From Eurosta solidaginis (lineage: Eukaryota > Arthropoda > Insecta > Diptera > Tephritidae): DNA of 64,000 nt. Made by a program: the position numbers and the translations under genes. Location of the stretch: positions 33,539,426 to 33,603,425 of the forward strand of contig NC_090321.1 in the NCBI RefSeq assembly GCF_040869045.1, written 5' to 3'. Below are positions 1-9,150 of this stretch, one piece after another. A model generated the notes under the pieces. That model was given only the letters and a program-made list of their open reading frames with translations. It had not been told where the DNA came from and ran no database searches. The number at the start of each line of letters is the position of its first letter. Position 1 is the first letter of the stretch.

Positions 1-485
1 ATCTTCAACGACTGCCAAATTACAGCTTGCAAAACTTTTAAATTACCTTCTTTTAAAAGTGGGCGGTGCCACGCCCATTGTCCAAAATTTTAATAATTTT
101 CTATTTTTCGTCGTAAGGTCAACGCACCTACCAATCGCTTTATCCGTCTTTGATAATGAATTTTCGCACTTTTTCGGTTTTTTGAAATTTTCGATATCGA
201 AAAAGTGGGCGTGGTTGTAGCCCGATTTCGTTCATTTTAAATAGCGATCTGAGATGAGTGCCCAGGAACCTACATACCCAATTTCATCAAGATACCTCAA
301 AATTTACTCAAGTTATCGTGTTTACGGACGGACAGACGGACGTGGCTAAATGAATTCCTTTTTTCGCCCAGATCATTTTGATATATAGAAGTCTATATCT
401 ATCTCGATTAGTTTATGCCGTTGCGGATTACCGTTATGCGAACAAAGTTAATATACCCTGTGAGCTCTGCTCAGCTAAGTATAAA
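1..485. repeat. dipteran interspersed repeat, copy 1 (truncated by window edge)
   Basis: Matches 53763-54250 in the same orientation nearly base for base. Both carry the recurrent 'aaagtgggcgtgg' blocks, 'caagttatcgtg', the 'ggacggac' motif and the ending 'gtgagctctgctca'. There is no coding capacity. The family type is not resolved from sequence alone. Confidence 0.75.
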
Positions 486-499
486 AACTTGAGGAGAAT

Positions 500-657
500 G
501 CAGATTATCAATGATTAGCATAACCGGAGCCCTAAAAGCTACTCCGACATTAGCATTGCTTGCCTTTCTACACATGATCTAATGGCCAAAAATGTAGCGT
601 TAGCCACTACGACGAGACTCAAGGCCTCGGAGAGGTTGCGTGCAGACCGTATGGCCA
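500..657 (+). pseudogene. LINE reverse-transcriptase thumb fragment
   Basis: A degenerate frame reads I-T-G-A-L-K-A-T-P-T-L-A-L, close to the 'TGALRTTPTEAL' segment of R1/Jockey-type LINE polymerases. The same segment occurs near 12315-12350. It is short, decayed, and cut by the SINE at 667. Confidence 0.5.
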
Positions 658-666
658 AGCAGTATA

Positions 667-1031
667 AAAATAAAATAAAAATAAATGTAAGGCGCGATAT
701 CCTCCGAAGAGATCTAAGGCCGAGCTTCTCTTCCAATTTGCGTCGTGCTCCTCTTGATTTTCCCTACAAATCGGCCGGACGGGACCTACATGTTTTATGC
801 CGACTCCGAACGGCATCTGCAAGGCAGATGAGTTTTCACTGAGAGCTTTTCATGGCAGAAATACACCCGGAGTGGTTGCCAAACACTGCCGAGGGGCGAC
901 CCCGCTTAGAAAAATTTTCTTCTAATTGAAAAATCTTATTTCTAAAATTTTGATGTTGCTTTGCCCGGGAGTTGACCCAGGGCATACGGTGTGATAGGCG
1001 GAGCACGCTACCATCACACCACGGTGGCCAT
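667..1031 (-). mobile_element. tRNA-derived SINE, copy 1 (9-bp TSD)
   Basis: Flanked by AGCAGTATA at 658-666 and again at 1032-1040. On the minus strand the element starts with a tRNA-like head containing a pol III A-box-like segment (TGGTGTGATGGTAGC). A degraded B box follows, and the element ends in an AAATAAA-type tail at about 667-686. The same element recurs full-length at 45736-46099 and internally deleted at 12357-12482. It is non-autonomous and codes for nothing; the ORFs across it are spurious. Confidence 0.85.
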
Positions 1032-1040
1032 AGCAGTATA

Positions 1041-1235
1041 GCCTGATCTAATATCGGGTAAACGAAATATATGGTTCCATGCCTGTGCTTCGACTTCAAC
1101 TGCTTTTGAAGGTGCGTGTCAGATTTACATACGGCGACTCTTTCTAAGCAATAATTTGACATTCTATATCAATTCTTTCTAAACATTTGAAAACAGAAGA
1201 AAGACAGCTCAATGCAAGTCGCCGAGCACAAGAAA
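1041..1235 (+). repeat. unclassified interspersed repeat, copy 1
   Basis: Shared with 6125-6440. Common blocks include 'ctaatatcggg', 'tgtgcttcgacttcaact', 'tctttctaagcaa', 'tttgacatt' and 'acagaagaaagacagct'. The SINE at 667-1031 inserted at its left edge. No coding potential is convincing. Confidence 0.6.
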
Positions 1236-1690
1236 CTCGGTGCCCCCGCTTACCTCGTTACCCCTCTTGCCCAAATAACGAGTTTCAACAACAATAATAT
1301 TTGTGTATAAACAGCGACTTAAGCTGATATTATATGAAATTGCTATGAACACTTCATTTTAAAAAGTTTTATAAACCTTTTGTACTTTTCCCTCCATATT
1401 CATAACATATAGGTAAAATAGGTTTATAAAGCTCTTATAACCCAAACATTTGTACGGAAATGTCAATTTAAAATGCTCTTTAAACCGGTTATATTTTTTA
1501 TGAAAACAGGGGTTTATCCATAAAAGGGTTACAATTTTTCACGGCTATTTCACCCAAAAATTTCATAGCTATAACGGGCAGAGTGATTTAAATAATAAGA
1601 TTTAGTTTATATGGCTTTAACTTAAATTTAGAAGTATTTTTATTGTGTCAAATTCTTGAAATCTAGAAGGTAAAGTTTTTTCTTATTTGA
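1236..1690. other. AT-rich stretch without a gene
   Basis: I see no gene. The block 'aaaataggtttataaagctc' at about 1417-1436 recurs at 8236-8260, so part of this is repeat-derived. Confidence 0.5.
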
Positions 1691-1745
1691 ATTAACGCGA
1701 CCCAATTATGTATAAATAGCGTCAACAAAAGATTTCTAACTTTTC
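1640..1745 (+). promoter_or_regulatory. second copy of the 2812 gene's promoter, lacking a gene
   Basis: 'atgtataaatagcg' followed by 'caacaaaa' lies at about 1707-1732, preceded by an 'aaatctagaag' block. This resembles the intact promoter at about 2693-2756, which has 'tatctagaag', then 'atgtataaatagcg', then 'cccacaaaa'. No coding region follows, because a Penelope-like fragment begins at about 1745. The likely meaning is a duplicated promoter whose gene copy was lost or cut by the insertion. Confidence 0.55.
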
Positions 1746-2090
1746 AACAACAAATAAACACAAAACAATAAACGCACCAAACAAACCCACAAAGAAGGTC
1801 AAACGACTAGAATTACTGAATTTTACCTGTCTCAGTCAGCCGCACAAATCGTTCAGTAAAAACCACCCTCGGTTCTGAATGAACACACAGCCCATACACA
1901 CAAATATACACAAGCATCAATTTTGACAATATCTGCTCATGTAACCGAACTACAAATACAAGACAAACGACAACAAAAGAAAAAAGAACGAAAATCGACA
2001 CTGACGATGGCACAACGCCGAAACCGGTTTTGTCTAGAAACCAGATTTGACAAGGTATGACGGAAAATCGTTCCAATATACATCACCACT
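1745..2090 (+). mobile_element. 5'-truncated Penelope-like element, 3' end only
   Basis: The plus-strand frame resembles the last residues of the endonuclease ORF of the PLE at 33545-36745 ('NKHKTINA', 'LTDFYLPQ'-like). The same pseudo-LTR ending follows ('gacggaaaatcgttccaata'). It is severely truncated, so only the C-terminus and the terminal repeat remain. Confidence 0.75.
1997..2034 (+). ncRNA. hammerhead-ribozyme-like motif (PLE pseudo-LTR)
   Basis: In order: GACA (stem I 5' side), CTGACGA core, a GGC/GCC stem II with ACAAC loop, GAAA core, palindromic ACCGGT (stem III), then TGTC (stem I 3' side). One extra nucleotide lies between the CTGANGA core and stem II, so activity is uncertain. 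Type I hammerheads with short stem III are known in PLE terminal repeats. Confidence 0.55.
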
Positions 2091-2189
2091 CCCCATATTT
2101 TTTTACGCGTATTAGCAACCCCTGTTTTAGAATTTTAGCCTTGAAATAAATTGTGGAGGACCGTGAAAATTAGTCGCATACAACTCGAG

Positions 2190-2410
2190 TGCTTATCCAT
2201 CCAACCCGATTGTCAACTTCACCGTCACTTTCCTGTTTACTTAGCAAGCCAGGTTGTGTTGACCCCAAGTTCCTTGCGGAGGTTTGATGACCTAAAAGGT
2301 TGATATCACCAAATTGTTCCCGCGATTATCGGGTTGGTATCTTAGTGGTGGTATTTTCCGTAACGTACCGTATCTGTATCTGGAAAAGGAGCATCAACAT
2401 CGTTAAAACT
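2190..2410 (+). repeat. CAA-tail family GC-richer repeat, diverged copy
   Basis: Shares 'ttgtcaac', 'aaattgttcccg', 'gtaacgtaccg', 'atctgtatc' and related blocks with 27095-27345, 28448-28650 and (minus) 34808-35046. It carries no coding sequence. Confidence 0.6.
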
Positions 2411-2737
2411 ATTTTATCTTTTTGACTCACTAAACGTTTATATTGATGCTTATTAACTTGGTAGTTTTGGCAATCTCCCGTTTCTACTACTCAAAACTTG
2501 GTGCACTGCTCTCATCTCTGGTTTTGTGACGGTATAAAATAGACAAATTAGCAGTTTGGAAAACTAATTAGTGTTTATTCATTAAAAATACAAACACTAT
2601 ATCACATAGCCTTTCTCAATTCAATAGCACAATTAAGATGTGCAAATATATAAACAAACAGCCAAATATTTGCTTTGTGCCCATTTCCTGATATCTAGAA
2701 GTTTCTACTTATTTTTTATTCACACAATCCACTAATG

Positions 2738-2811
2738 TATAAATAGCGCCCACAAAACTTATCTTGATTTACTTAGTATTTAACAAGCGTCTGAAAAAAT
2801 CATAATTTAAA
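2738..2811 (+). promoter_or_regulatory. TATA box and short 5' leader of the protease-homologue gene
   Basis: TATAAATA at 2738-2745 lies 67 bp upstream of the ATG at 2812. An initiator-like 'acttagt' near 2771 sits about 30 bp downstream of the TATA box, predicting a leader of about 40 nt. The start site itself is inferred. Confidence 0.65.
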
Positions 2812-3558
2812 ATGAATTTACGAAATAATTTCTCGCTCCTGATGGTCGTACTTAGCTTCCCTTTCACCTACACGAATGCAGAATTTCGCGCTGGAGGTGG
2901 CAGTTCTAGCAGTTCTGTGAATACAAAAGATAAATCATATGTGGTGGCAATATTTCAAGACGAAAAATATATTTGCGTTGGATCATTGATCACTTGGGAA
3001 TTCGTGGTTACAGCTTTAGAATGCGTGAGGAAAAGAGAACCGAAAAGAATCACAGTTAAAGCTGGTGAAAACAGTATATTTCAAAAGGGGCATCGTCAAG
3101 TTCGCAATGTGGGTTATACTCAGCATAAAAAAGTCACAGAAAGGGACGATATAGATATAGGTATAATTAAAGTGTACCCCCCCTTTAACCGAGATTCTAC
3201 AGTAGGAACAATAGAACTTTGCAAAACTGTATTACAACCGGGGATGAAAATACAAGTTAGTGAATGGTATTCACGAATTGGATTTATTTATAGAATCCGT
3301 ACTATTGTCGAAACCATACCAGAAAGGAGCTGTTGTGATCGTTATTTGCAAGGGAAACATGTAAAAATTACAACAATTTGTGGATATGGTTCAACACGTA
3401 AAGTAGATTCTGGAGCACCGGGCGTTGTGAACGGAGCTATTTGTGCTGTAGCAGGATCTTATTTCGGTTCTTCGTCAATGTTATATACAGATTTATCTGA
3501 TGGAAGTTCTGCTCTAAAATATATAAAAGAAAACACGGGTTACCCATATATGTTATAA
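2812..3558 (+). CDS. secreted trypsin-like serine protease homologue (catalytic His replaced)
   Basis: Intact 248-residue ORF. Residues 1-23 look like a signal peptide ending at about TNA. The rest has a chymotrypsin (S1) layout. C55 and C71 match the Cys pair around the catalytic His, but the 'TAAHC' position reads T-A-L-E-C, so Glu70 replaces His. The Asp motif survives as 'DIGIIK' (Asp115) and the Ser motif as V-D-S-G-A-P (Ser200) instead of GDSGGP. The zymogen-activation site is not typical: a Gly/Ser-rich stretch (28-35) lies where R-IVGG would be. Losing His should abolish proteolysis, so it is a serine protease homologue, a class common in fly haemolymph and seminal fluid. The tissue is unknown. 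TATA upstream and AATAAA downstream make it a plausible expressed single-exon gene. Confidence 0.85.
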   Translation: MNLRNNFSLLMVVLSFPFTYTNAEFRAGGGSSSSSVNTKDKSYVVAIFQDEKYICVGSLITWEFVVTALECVRKREPKRITVKAGENSIFQKGHRQVRNVGYTQHKKVTERDDIDIGIIKVYPPFNRDSTVGTIELCKTVLQPGMKIQVSEWYSRIGFIYRIRTIVETIPERSCCDRYLQGKHVKITTICGYGSTRKVDSGAPGVVNGAICAVAGSYFGSSSMLYTDLSDGSSALKYIKENTGYPYML

Positions 3559-3593
3559 ATCAAATGCTGTCATAAAAGTATGTAATGCTTCTA

Positions 3594-3599
3594 AATAAA
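3594..3599 (+). terminator. polyadenylation signal AATAAA
   Basis: A canonical AATAAA lies 36 bp after the stop codon of the protease-homologue gene, fitting a short 3' UTR. Confidence 0.7.
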
Positions 3600-3716
3600 T
3601 AGTACAGAGAGGGTACACTCGCAAACATCAGAGTGCTGATATATTTCTGTTACTTAAATTATAATTTTTTATTGTAAAACTGTACCAATATCGGGGTATT
3701 ACATACATATATGGCT

Positions 3717-3865
3717 GCTGAGTGGAACATCGCCCTATCTCGACCGAAAGCCCTATTACAGGATTTTTTGTATAAATGCTCAGCTCACGTCAAAGCATTT
3801 TACATTTGTGCAGAGGTAGCGCGTTTTCGAAATAGTGGCTGAGATAGCGTGAAATTCCACTCAGC
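3717..3865. mobile_element. short TIR element (MITE), 149 bp
   Basis: Starts GCTGAGTGGAA...CTATCTC and ends GAGATAGCG...TTCCACTCAGC. These form imperfect terminal inverted repeats of about 25 bp. It has no ORF, and I could not fix a TSD. Confidence 0.65.
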
Positions 3866-4269
3866 ATTCGAAATTACGATATCATTAAGGTATTATCTAG
3901 AAGGAAATGTTGATGATTGCCATTCAATAAAAAGTATTGGTTATATTCATTGAAAATGTGATAAATAAAGTTGTTACTTTCTTTACTGACTTCAACCAAA
4001 CTCATAAATTTGTTTCTATTTCACCGATTATGAGTTGACAAAAGATGAATACTCTTCTCTTAAAACTCATTGGCAACGGACTGGTACAAATTTCAGAAAT
4101 GTGTATCAGGAAGAATTGGCAGCCAAAAGAGGTTACCACCGTTGAGTAGTTGGAGGAGTGCAACAACTCTGAGAAGATTCAAAGGGAAATTAAAGTCACC
4201 ATGGTGGAGTAAGGAGTTGATTCTTCTTACAGGGCAAGTAAAAGAGATTGTTAATGAAATATTCAAATT

Positions 4270-4805
4270 AATAAAAGGAATGTTTGACTTTGAATGTCTG
4301 AAAATAATTGAATTTATTAAAGAAATTCTTTCTCTTTTTATACATAATTTCTTAAGCTACACATACATAATTATGCTAACACTAACAAACTAAAAATATG
4401 TACATTTGTAATACTGGTATGCAAAGTCAGCGGATTACTTCATTGACCTATTTATGGAAACAATGTAAAATAGTTGTGTGTGAATATTTTGGTGATTCAC
4501 ACTGACAAACTAACACTGACAATTAGACATTCCGATCGGCACGTGCATTGATCGGTGTGACTAACTGAGCAAAACTATGAAGGTGTGAAATGACATGGGT
4601 TTCGTATTCGGCATTCAATTGATGTTGACTTACCGCTGTGTCGGGTCAATATAATTTATATAGAACAATATTGTAATATGACTGCACTATGTCTGTGTGT
4701 AGCAGGTTCATAAAAAATGCATTGGCATAGAAGTTCATAATGCATAATGCCGCAAATGTATTGCATAGTATGCCCACCTATGCACTACATTTGCATAATG
4801 CTACA
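4270..4805. other. AT-rich insertion inside the LINE
   Basis: No gene and no recognised family. It separates two adjacent segments of one LINE polymerase, so it is probably an inserted element. It contains the near-repetitive 'gcataatgc' blocks at 4738-4802. Confidence 0.4.
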
Positions 4806-5542
4806 TTAAGTTGACAGAAGCTGCGGAAAACAAGGAGTGCTGGGACGAATATAGAGATCCGTTGTGGATATTTAAACGTGAAATCATCAGGTCGAAAAGG
4901 GTATCATGGAAAAATTTCTGTGCGGACATCAAATATGAATGAGGAGTTATTCTTTTCAGCCAACATACTTACACCAAAGGCAAGTCTATCGATACTGCAT
5001 TGCATAGGGTGGTCATAAATATAGAGAAAGCCCTGGAACACCAAGAATATACTCTAGGTGTTTTCTGGAGCTTTCAACAATATCTCGAAACGAGTAAACA
5101 TGGACAGTCTCAACTCAATTAAAGTTCATCCCGCCTTTACAAAATGGATCGGCTCGATGTTAAGCTGCAGAGTGATCACGTCGAAATGGGGTCTAGGCAA
5201 CAAAACCTGTAAATAGAGTATCAGTGGGGTTTAAGGGGCGTCCACAGTATTGGTGAAGCTAGTTATTAACCAATTGCTTAGGCGATTCGACGGAGGACCA
5301 GTCAAAGTGCATATCAGATGACGTTTCAGTCATAATAAGCGGCAGATGCCGAACAACAATCAGCTCTCTGATGGATCAGGCACTTCGGGATGTATGAGCC
5401 TGGGCATCTGGCGTCGAGTTAACCACTAACGCGGAAAAATCGATTTATCGAGTATTATTTACTAGGAAATATAAGGTCCCTAATTGGACCAAGCCTAATC
5501 TTGGAGGTGTAACTCTACAAGATGAATATAGCCCCAAAATAT

Positions 5543-6096
5543 TGTAACGAATTTAGTGCAATTCCGCTTATTCGCAACCTTCTGCTAACGTTCGAATCAC
5601 TAAACTGTTGAATAAATAACTCCAATATTCAATAATGCCAAATGGTCTTTATTATACTACTTTCACAATAACACTTCTACTTCTCAACAGATAGCGTGCT
5701 TAAATCAAACTGATTGCCATGCCTCAGCTGGCGTTGCTTTTATACTCTTCGGTTACCTCGTTTGCATATTTCTAGGCGTTCCTAGAATTTACTATTTGTT
5801 TACCAGGTATAAACTCACCAGCTATAACTACAGATGCACATTATAGCTTCTCATATGCGCGTGTATATGTGAGTGATACTTCCATCGATGATTGCTACTT
5901 TTGGGATTATCTCAGATATATGCATGTGTTTGTGCGTGTCTCTCCGATGCTTGTATGGACATATGTGTAGACATAATGATTACTTTGTTTACGTACATAC
6001 AAGTGTGGCAGCTTGCTTTATTGTTGTTTTGGCTTTATTTACTTAGTTTCAGATTAATGATGTGAGTATCACTTAGTGTCACTAATATTCGTCATA
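5543..6096 (+). mobile_element. solo LTR of an LTR retrotransposon, 554 bp, TSD ATAT
   Basis: ATAT at 5539-5542 is repeated at 6097-6100. The ends are inverted-complementary: TGTAACGAAT and ATTCGTCATA. An AATAAATAA signal lies at about 5612-5620. Removing the LTR and one ATAT restores the LINE reading K-Y-L-G-V-I. A 4-bp ATAT target is typical of some Gypsy-group elements, and the missing internal region fits LTR-LTR recombination. Confidence 0.8.
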
Positions 6097-6124
6097 ATAT
6101 CTAGGAGTCATCCAAAATAGTATG

Positions 6125-6440
6125 GCCAAAGCACTATAGCCTCAACTAATATCGGGCAAACGGAATATATGGCCTTGTGTCTGTGCTTCGACTTCAACTT
6201 CTTTTGTAGTTGCATATCAGATTTACACATGGCGAGTCTTTCTAAGCAACAATTTGACATTTTATATCAATTTTTTTATTCATTGGAAATTTGAAAACTT
6301 ATTATGAAATATAAGAAATATTAAATAAACTTACAAAAATGTCTATTCAAAATCAACCAAAAGTTCCTCAATCAAAAAAACCAGAATTTGTAAACAGAAG
6401 AAAGACAGCTAAAAGGAAGTCGCTAGTCGTTAAATCTTCT
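6125..6440 (+). repeat. unclassified interspersed repeat, copy 2
   Basis: Second, longer copy of the repeat at 1041-1235. It contains a short frame from about 6340 (MSIQNQPKVPQ..) that is not conserved in the other copy, so I do not call it a gene. Confidence 0.55.
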
Positions 6441-8200
6441 TGGGTACTCGCCATCGCCAACGCGTAGAGGTTCACAAATCTTTCGAAGAACTTTTCTCTC
6501 GAACACTCCCAGAGCCGCTTCATCGGATGTTGTCATGGTTCATGCTTCTGCACCATATAGCAGGACGGGAGCGATAAGTGACTTGTAGAGTATAATTTTC
6601 GTTTGCCGAGAGAGGACTTTACTTTTCAATAGCCTACCTAGTCCAAAGTAGCATTTATTGGCAAGAGTGATGCTTCGCTGGATTTCAGAGCTGATGTTGT
6701 TGCTAGTGTTGATGCTGGTTCCCAAATAAACGAAGTCTTTTACTATTTCGAAATTATGGCTGCCAACAGTAGCATGGTTGCCATGCGCAAATGCGCTGAC
6801 TCTTTGCTCGATGACAACAGGTACTTCGTTTTGACCTCATTCGCCATCAAATCCATCTTTACCGCTTCTTGTTCCAGTTTGGAGTATGCAGAACTAACGG
6901 CGCGGGTGTATAGGCCGATGATATCAATGTCATTAGCGTATGCCAGTAATTGCACGCTTTTATATAATATTGTTCCAGAGCGGTTAAGTTCTGCAGCTAT
7001 TGTAATTTTCTCCAGCATCAAATTAAAGAAATCGCAAGATAGGTGTTCACGTTGTTTGAAACCTCGTTTAGTTTCGAACAGCTCGGAGAGGTCCTTCCCA
7101 ATTATGACTATGGCCGTATAAGTTTTGCGGGGAAACCAAATTCAGACATAGCGCATATAGGCAGTTCCTTTTCGTGCTGTCGAAGGCGGCTTTAAAATCG
7201 ACGAAGAGGTGATGGGTGTCGATTCTTTTTTCGCAAGTTTTTTCCAAGATTTGGCGCATTATGAGGTCCAATCAGCCGATTCACGGTGGAATTCAATCTT
7301 TCCCACAATACACTTGACAGGACCTTATATGCGATATTAAGAAGTCTGATTCCGCGATAGTTGGTACAGTTTTTTTTCTTCCTGAGAAGGCGTCTCACTT
7401 CCCTTTTTAACTCGCGGTAGCGTTCACACACTCCTCTTGTTGCGCTCGCTTTTAACGTAGCCCTGTAGGTAGCGTATTTTCTTTCGTTGCAACGCGGCAT
7501 TCTTCATCGTACCAGTTGTTTTTTCCGTGGCCGCCGGTTATCCTCGGCGGCAGTACGAAGTGCTTTGGAGATATGCTCCCACTGCTCCTGCATTCTTTCA
7601 GTCTGAGTTGAGCTCTCAGAGAGCAGGTGTGAGAGTTGAGTTGCGAAATCATTGGCAGTCTGTTGCGATTGCAGCAGTTTAGCTTTCCTTGTGGTTTTTG
7701 TTCTTTGGTTTTAGCCGCGCAGAGACGGGTGCGTATTTTGGCTGCGACGAGATAATAGTCCGAGTCGATGTTAGGTCCTCGGATCGTGCGCACATCTAAA
7801 ACACTGGAGGCATGCCGTCCGTCTATTACAACGTGATCGATCTGATTGTGAGTATTTCGATCGGGCGAGAGTCATGTAGCTTGATGTATCTTTTTATGCA
7901 TGAACTTCGTGCTGGAAATGACCATTTTTCGAGCACCGGCAAATTCAATCAGTCTCAGTCTATTAAGAGAAGTTTCATTGTGTAGGCTGAACTTTCCGAC
8001 TGTAGGGCCAAAAACACCTTCTTTGCCCACCCTGGCGTTAAAGTCGCCAAGCACGACTTTTATATCATGGCGGGGGCAGCGCTCGTATGTACGTTCTAAT
8101 TGTTAATAAAAAGCGTCTTTCACCTCATCGTCCTTCTCCTCTGTCGGTGCATGGGTGCAGATGAATGATATATTAAAAAAATTTCCTTTTATTCAGATAG
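6440..8200 (-). pseudogene. RTE-like LINE (endonuclease and RT), broken
   Basis: Minus-strand frames read in order. Endonuclease: 'MLGDFNARVGKEG' and 'EFAGARKMVIS' (8054-7880). Linker: 'WYDEECR' (about 7515). RT: 'NYRGIRLLNIAYKVL' (about 7360-7310), 'FVDFKAAFDS' (about 7205), 'LLAYANDIDIIG' with the palm motif altered to Y-A-N-D (about 6945) and 'KTKYLL' (about 6825). The C-terminus has 'SLIAPVLLYGAEA' (6575-6540). At least five frameshifts or stops separate these. The order and the 'YGAEA' ending match the RTE-like elements often annotated as 'craniofacial development protein 2-like' in insects. The Asp to Asn change in the catalytic box alone would kill it. Confidence 0.7.
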
Positions 8201-8235
8201 CGGCGTCCACAAGCGTGAACGCCAGTAGTTGGCAA

Positions 8236-8700
8236 ACAAATAAAATAGGTTTATAAAGCTCTTATAACTCAACATATGTATGACCGTCTCATAAGCACTA
8301 GGTCAAACAAAAAAATGTAAATGTGGGAATTATGTGCTGTTTATGTGCTCCAAGATAAGCCACATAATGTCCAGAAAAACAAAGGGGTGGTAAGGGAGGT
8401 GCGGGGGCATATAACCCCAGACGACAACATCGACACGGGATACGTGCAGAATTTTGTGCTATTTATGTGCTCCTTAGTTCCAAAAATAATTCGTGTTTTT
8501 GACCACTTCTAATGTTTTTTTTTAAACTTCAAAAGGGGAGGATCCAGCTGAACGTCTAGCTAGACCCCCCCCGCCCCCCCTCATAAGCACTAGGTCAAAC
8601 AAAAAAATTTTAATGTGCGAATGATGTGCTATTTATGTGCTCAATAGTTCAAAACAGAATTAGGGTTTTTGACAACGTTTAATGTTTTGCAAATTCTACG
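8236..8700. repeat. three diverged copies of a 'gatgtgctatttatgtgctc' repeat
   Basis: Copies centre on about 8326-8350, 8455-8475 and 8625-8645. The first and third are preceded by 'cataagcactaggtcaaac' and the second and third are followed by '..gtttttgac..cttctaatgttttt'-like sequence. There is also a C-rich patch at 8562-8580. The apparent ORF 8321-8512 lies inside this repeat and is not a gene. Confidence 0.6.
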
Positions 8701-8860
8701 ACATTAGACTCTCAAAGTTGCTCACATCTCTGAAGAGAGAAGAACTAGACACTGCCTTCTGGTGTCATATGCAGGATAAAACTCTAGGGACACATTGAGT
8801 CTAAGTGTACTCTTTATTGACCAGCCACTTCAACCTAACCTAACCACTCCTGAAGCTTAT
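8690..8860 (+). pseudogene. LINE 3'-end fragment next to the Shc promoter
   Basis: 'ctacgacattagactctcaaag' resembles 13090-13120 in another LINE copy, and it ends 'caacctaacctaacc'. It leaves only about 100-180 bp of apparently unique DNA before the predicted Shc start. Confidence 0.45.
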
Positions 8861-8965
8861 CATCTGCTAAGAATTAATATTCAACTTTCATATTTCTTTC
8901 CAGCAACTAAATCGAATGCATCTACAAATTTTTAAAGACTCTCTTTGAAATGTCAAACATTGATG

Positions 8966-9045
8966 TATAAAACTTCTCAACACCAAAACTTAAATACAAC
9001 GAATTTTAGAAAAGCGCAGAACTCGACCGACAAAAGAGCACAAAA
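8966..9045 (+). promoter_or_regulatory. candidate Shc core promoter and 5' leader
   Basis: TATAAAA at 8966-8972 lies 74 bp upstream of the ATG at 9046, and the leader is A-rich ('cacaaaaatg'). A further non-coding first exon upstream cannot be excluded, so this is a candidate only. Confidence 0.4.
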
Positions 9046-9150
9046 ATGCCACGAGATGGCTGTGAAGCCAATGGTGGAGGTGGTGCAAACGATGGTTGCG
9101 CCTATCCTGATGAGTTGATCATGGAGCAGGGTGTATCTTTCAATGTGCGG
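9046..9150 (+). CDS. Shc: Shc exon 1 (residues 1-35)
   Basis: ATG at 9046 in 'aaaaatg'. It encodes a Gly/Asn-rich start and 'LIMEQGVSFNVR', the first strand of the PTB domain. It ends in phase 0 at cgg|gtgagt. The downstream frame is confirmed because exon 2 continues Y-T-G-C-V-E-V, the conserved Shc PTB motif. Confidence 0.9.

Larger units (their letters stand above)
4030..6135 (+). pseudogene. decayed R1/Jockey-type LINE pol, interrupted twice
   Basis: Pieces of one polymerase run in order. 'SPWWSKEL' (about 4195-4225) is the endonuclease-RT linker. 'DEYRDPLWIFKREI..KRVSWKNFC' (4835-4925) follows. The RT finger/palm has 'QHTYTKGKSIDTALH' (4960-5015). A block near 5440-5510 reads like 'LVLFTRKYKVP..LGGVTL'. 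Frameshifts and stops are common. About 4270-4805 is foreign sequence inserted between linker and RT, and 5543-6096 is a solo LTR. Across that LTR the frame resumes as K-Y-L-G-V-I, the usual next LINE motif. It is dead. Confidence 0.75.

Noticed and set aside
582..842. ORFs on both strands across the SINE
   Set aside because: They lie in the tRNA-derived SINE, and the same reading occurs in the copy at 45736-46099.
4070..4393. 107-aa ORF as a gene
   Set aside because: Contains the LINE 'PWWSKEL' linker, then runs into unrelated AT-rich insertion sequence.
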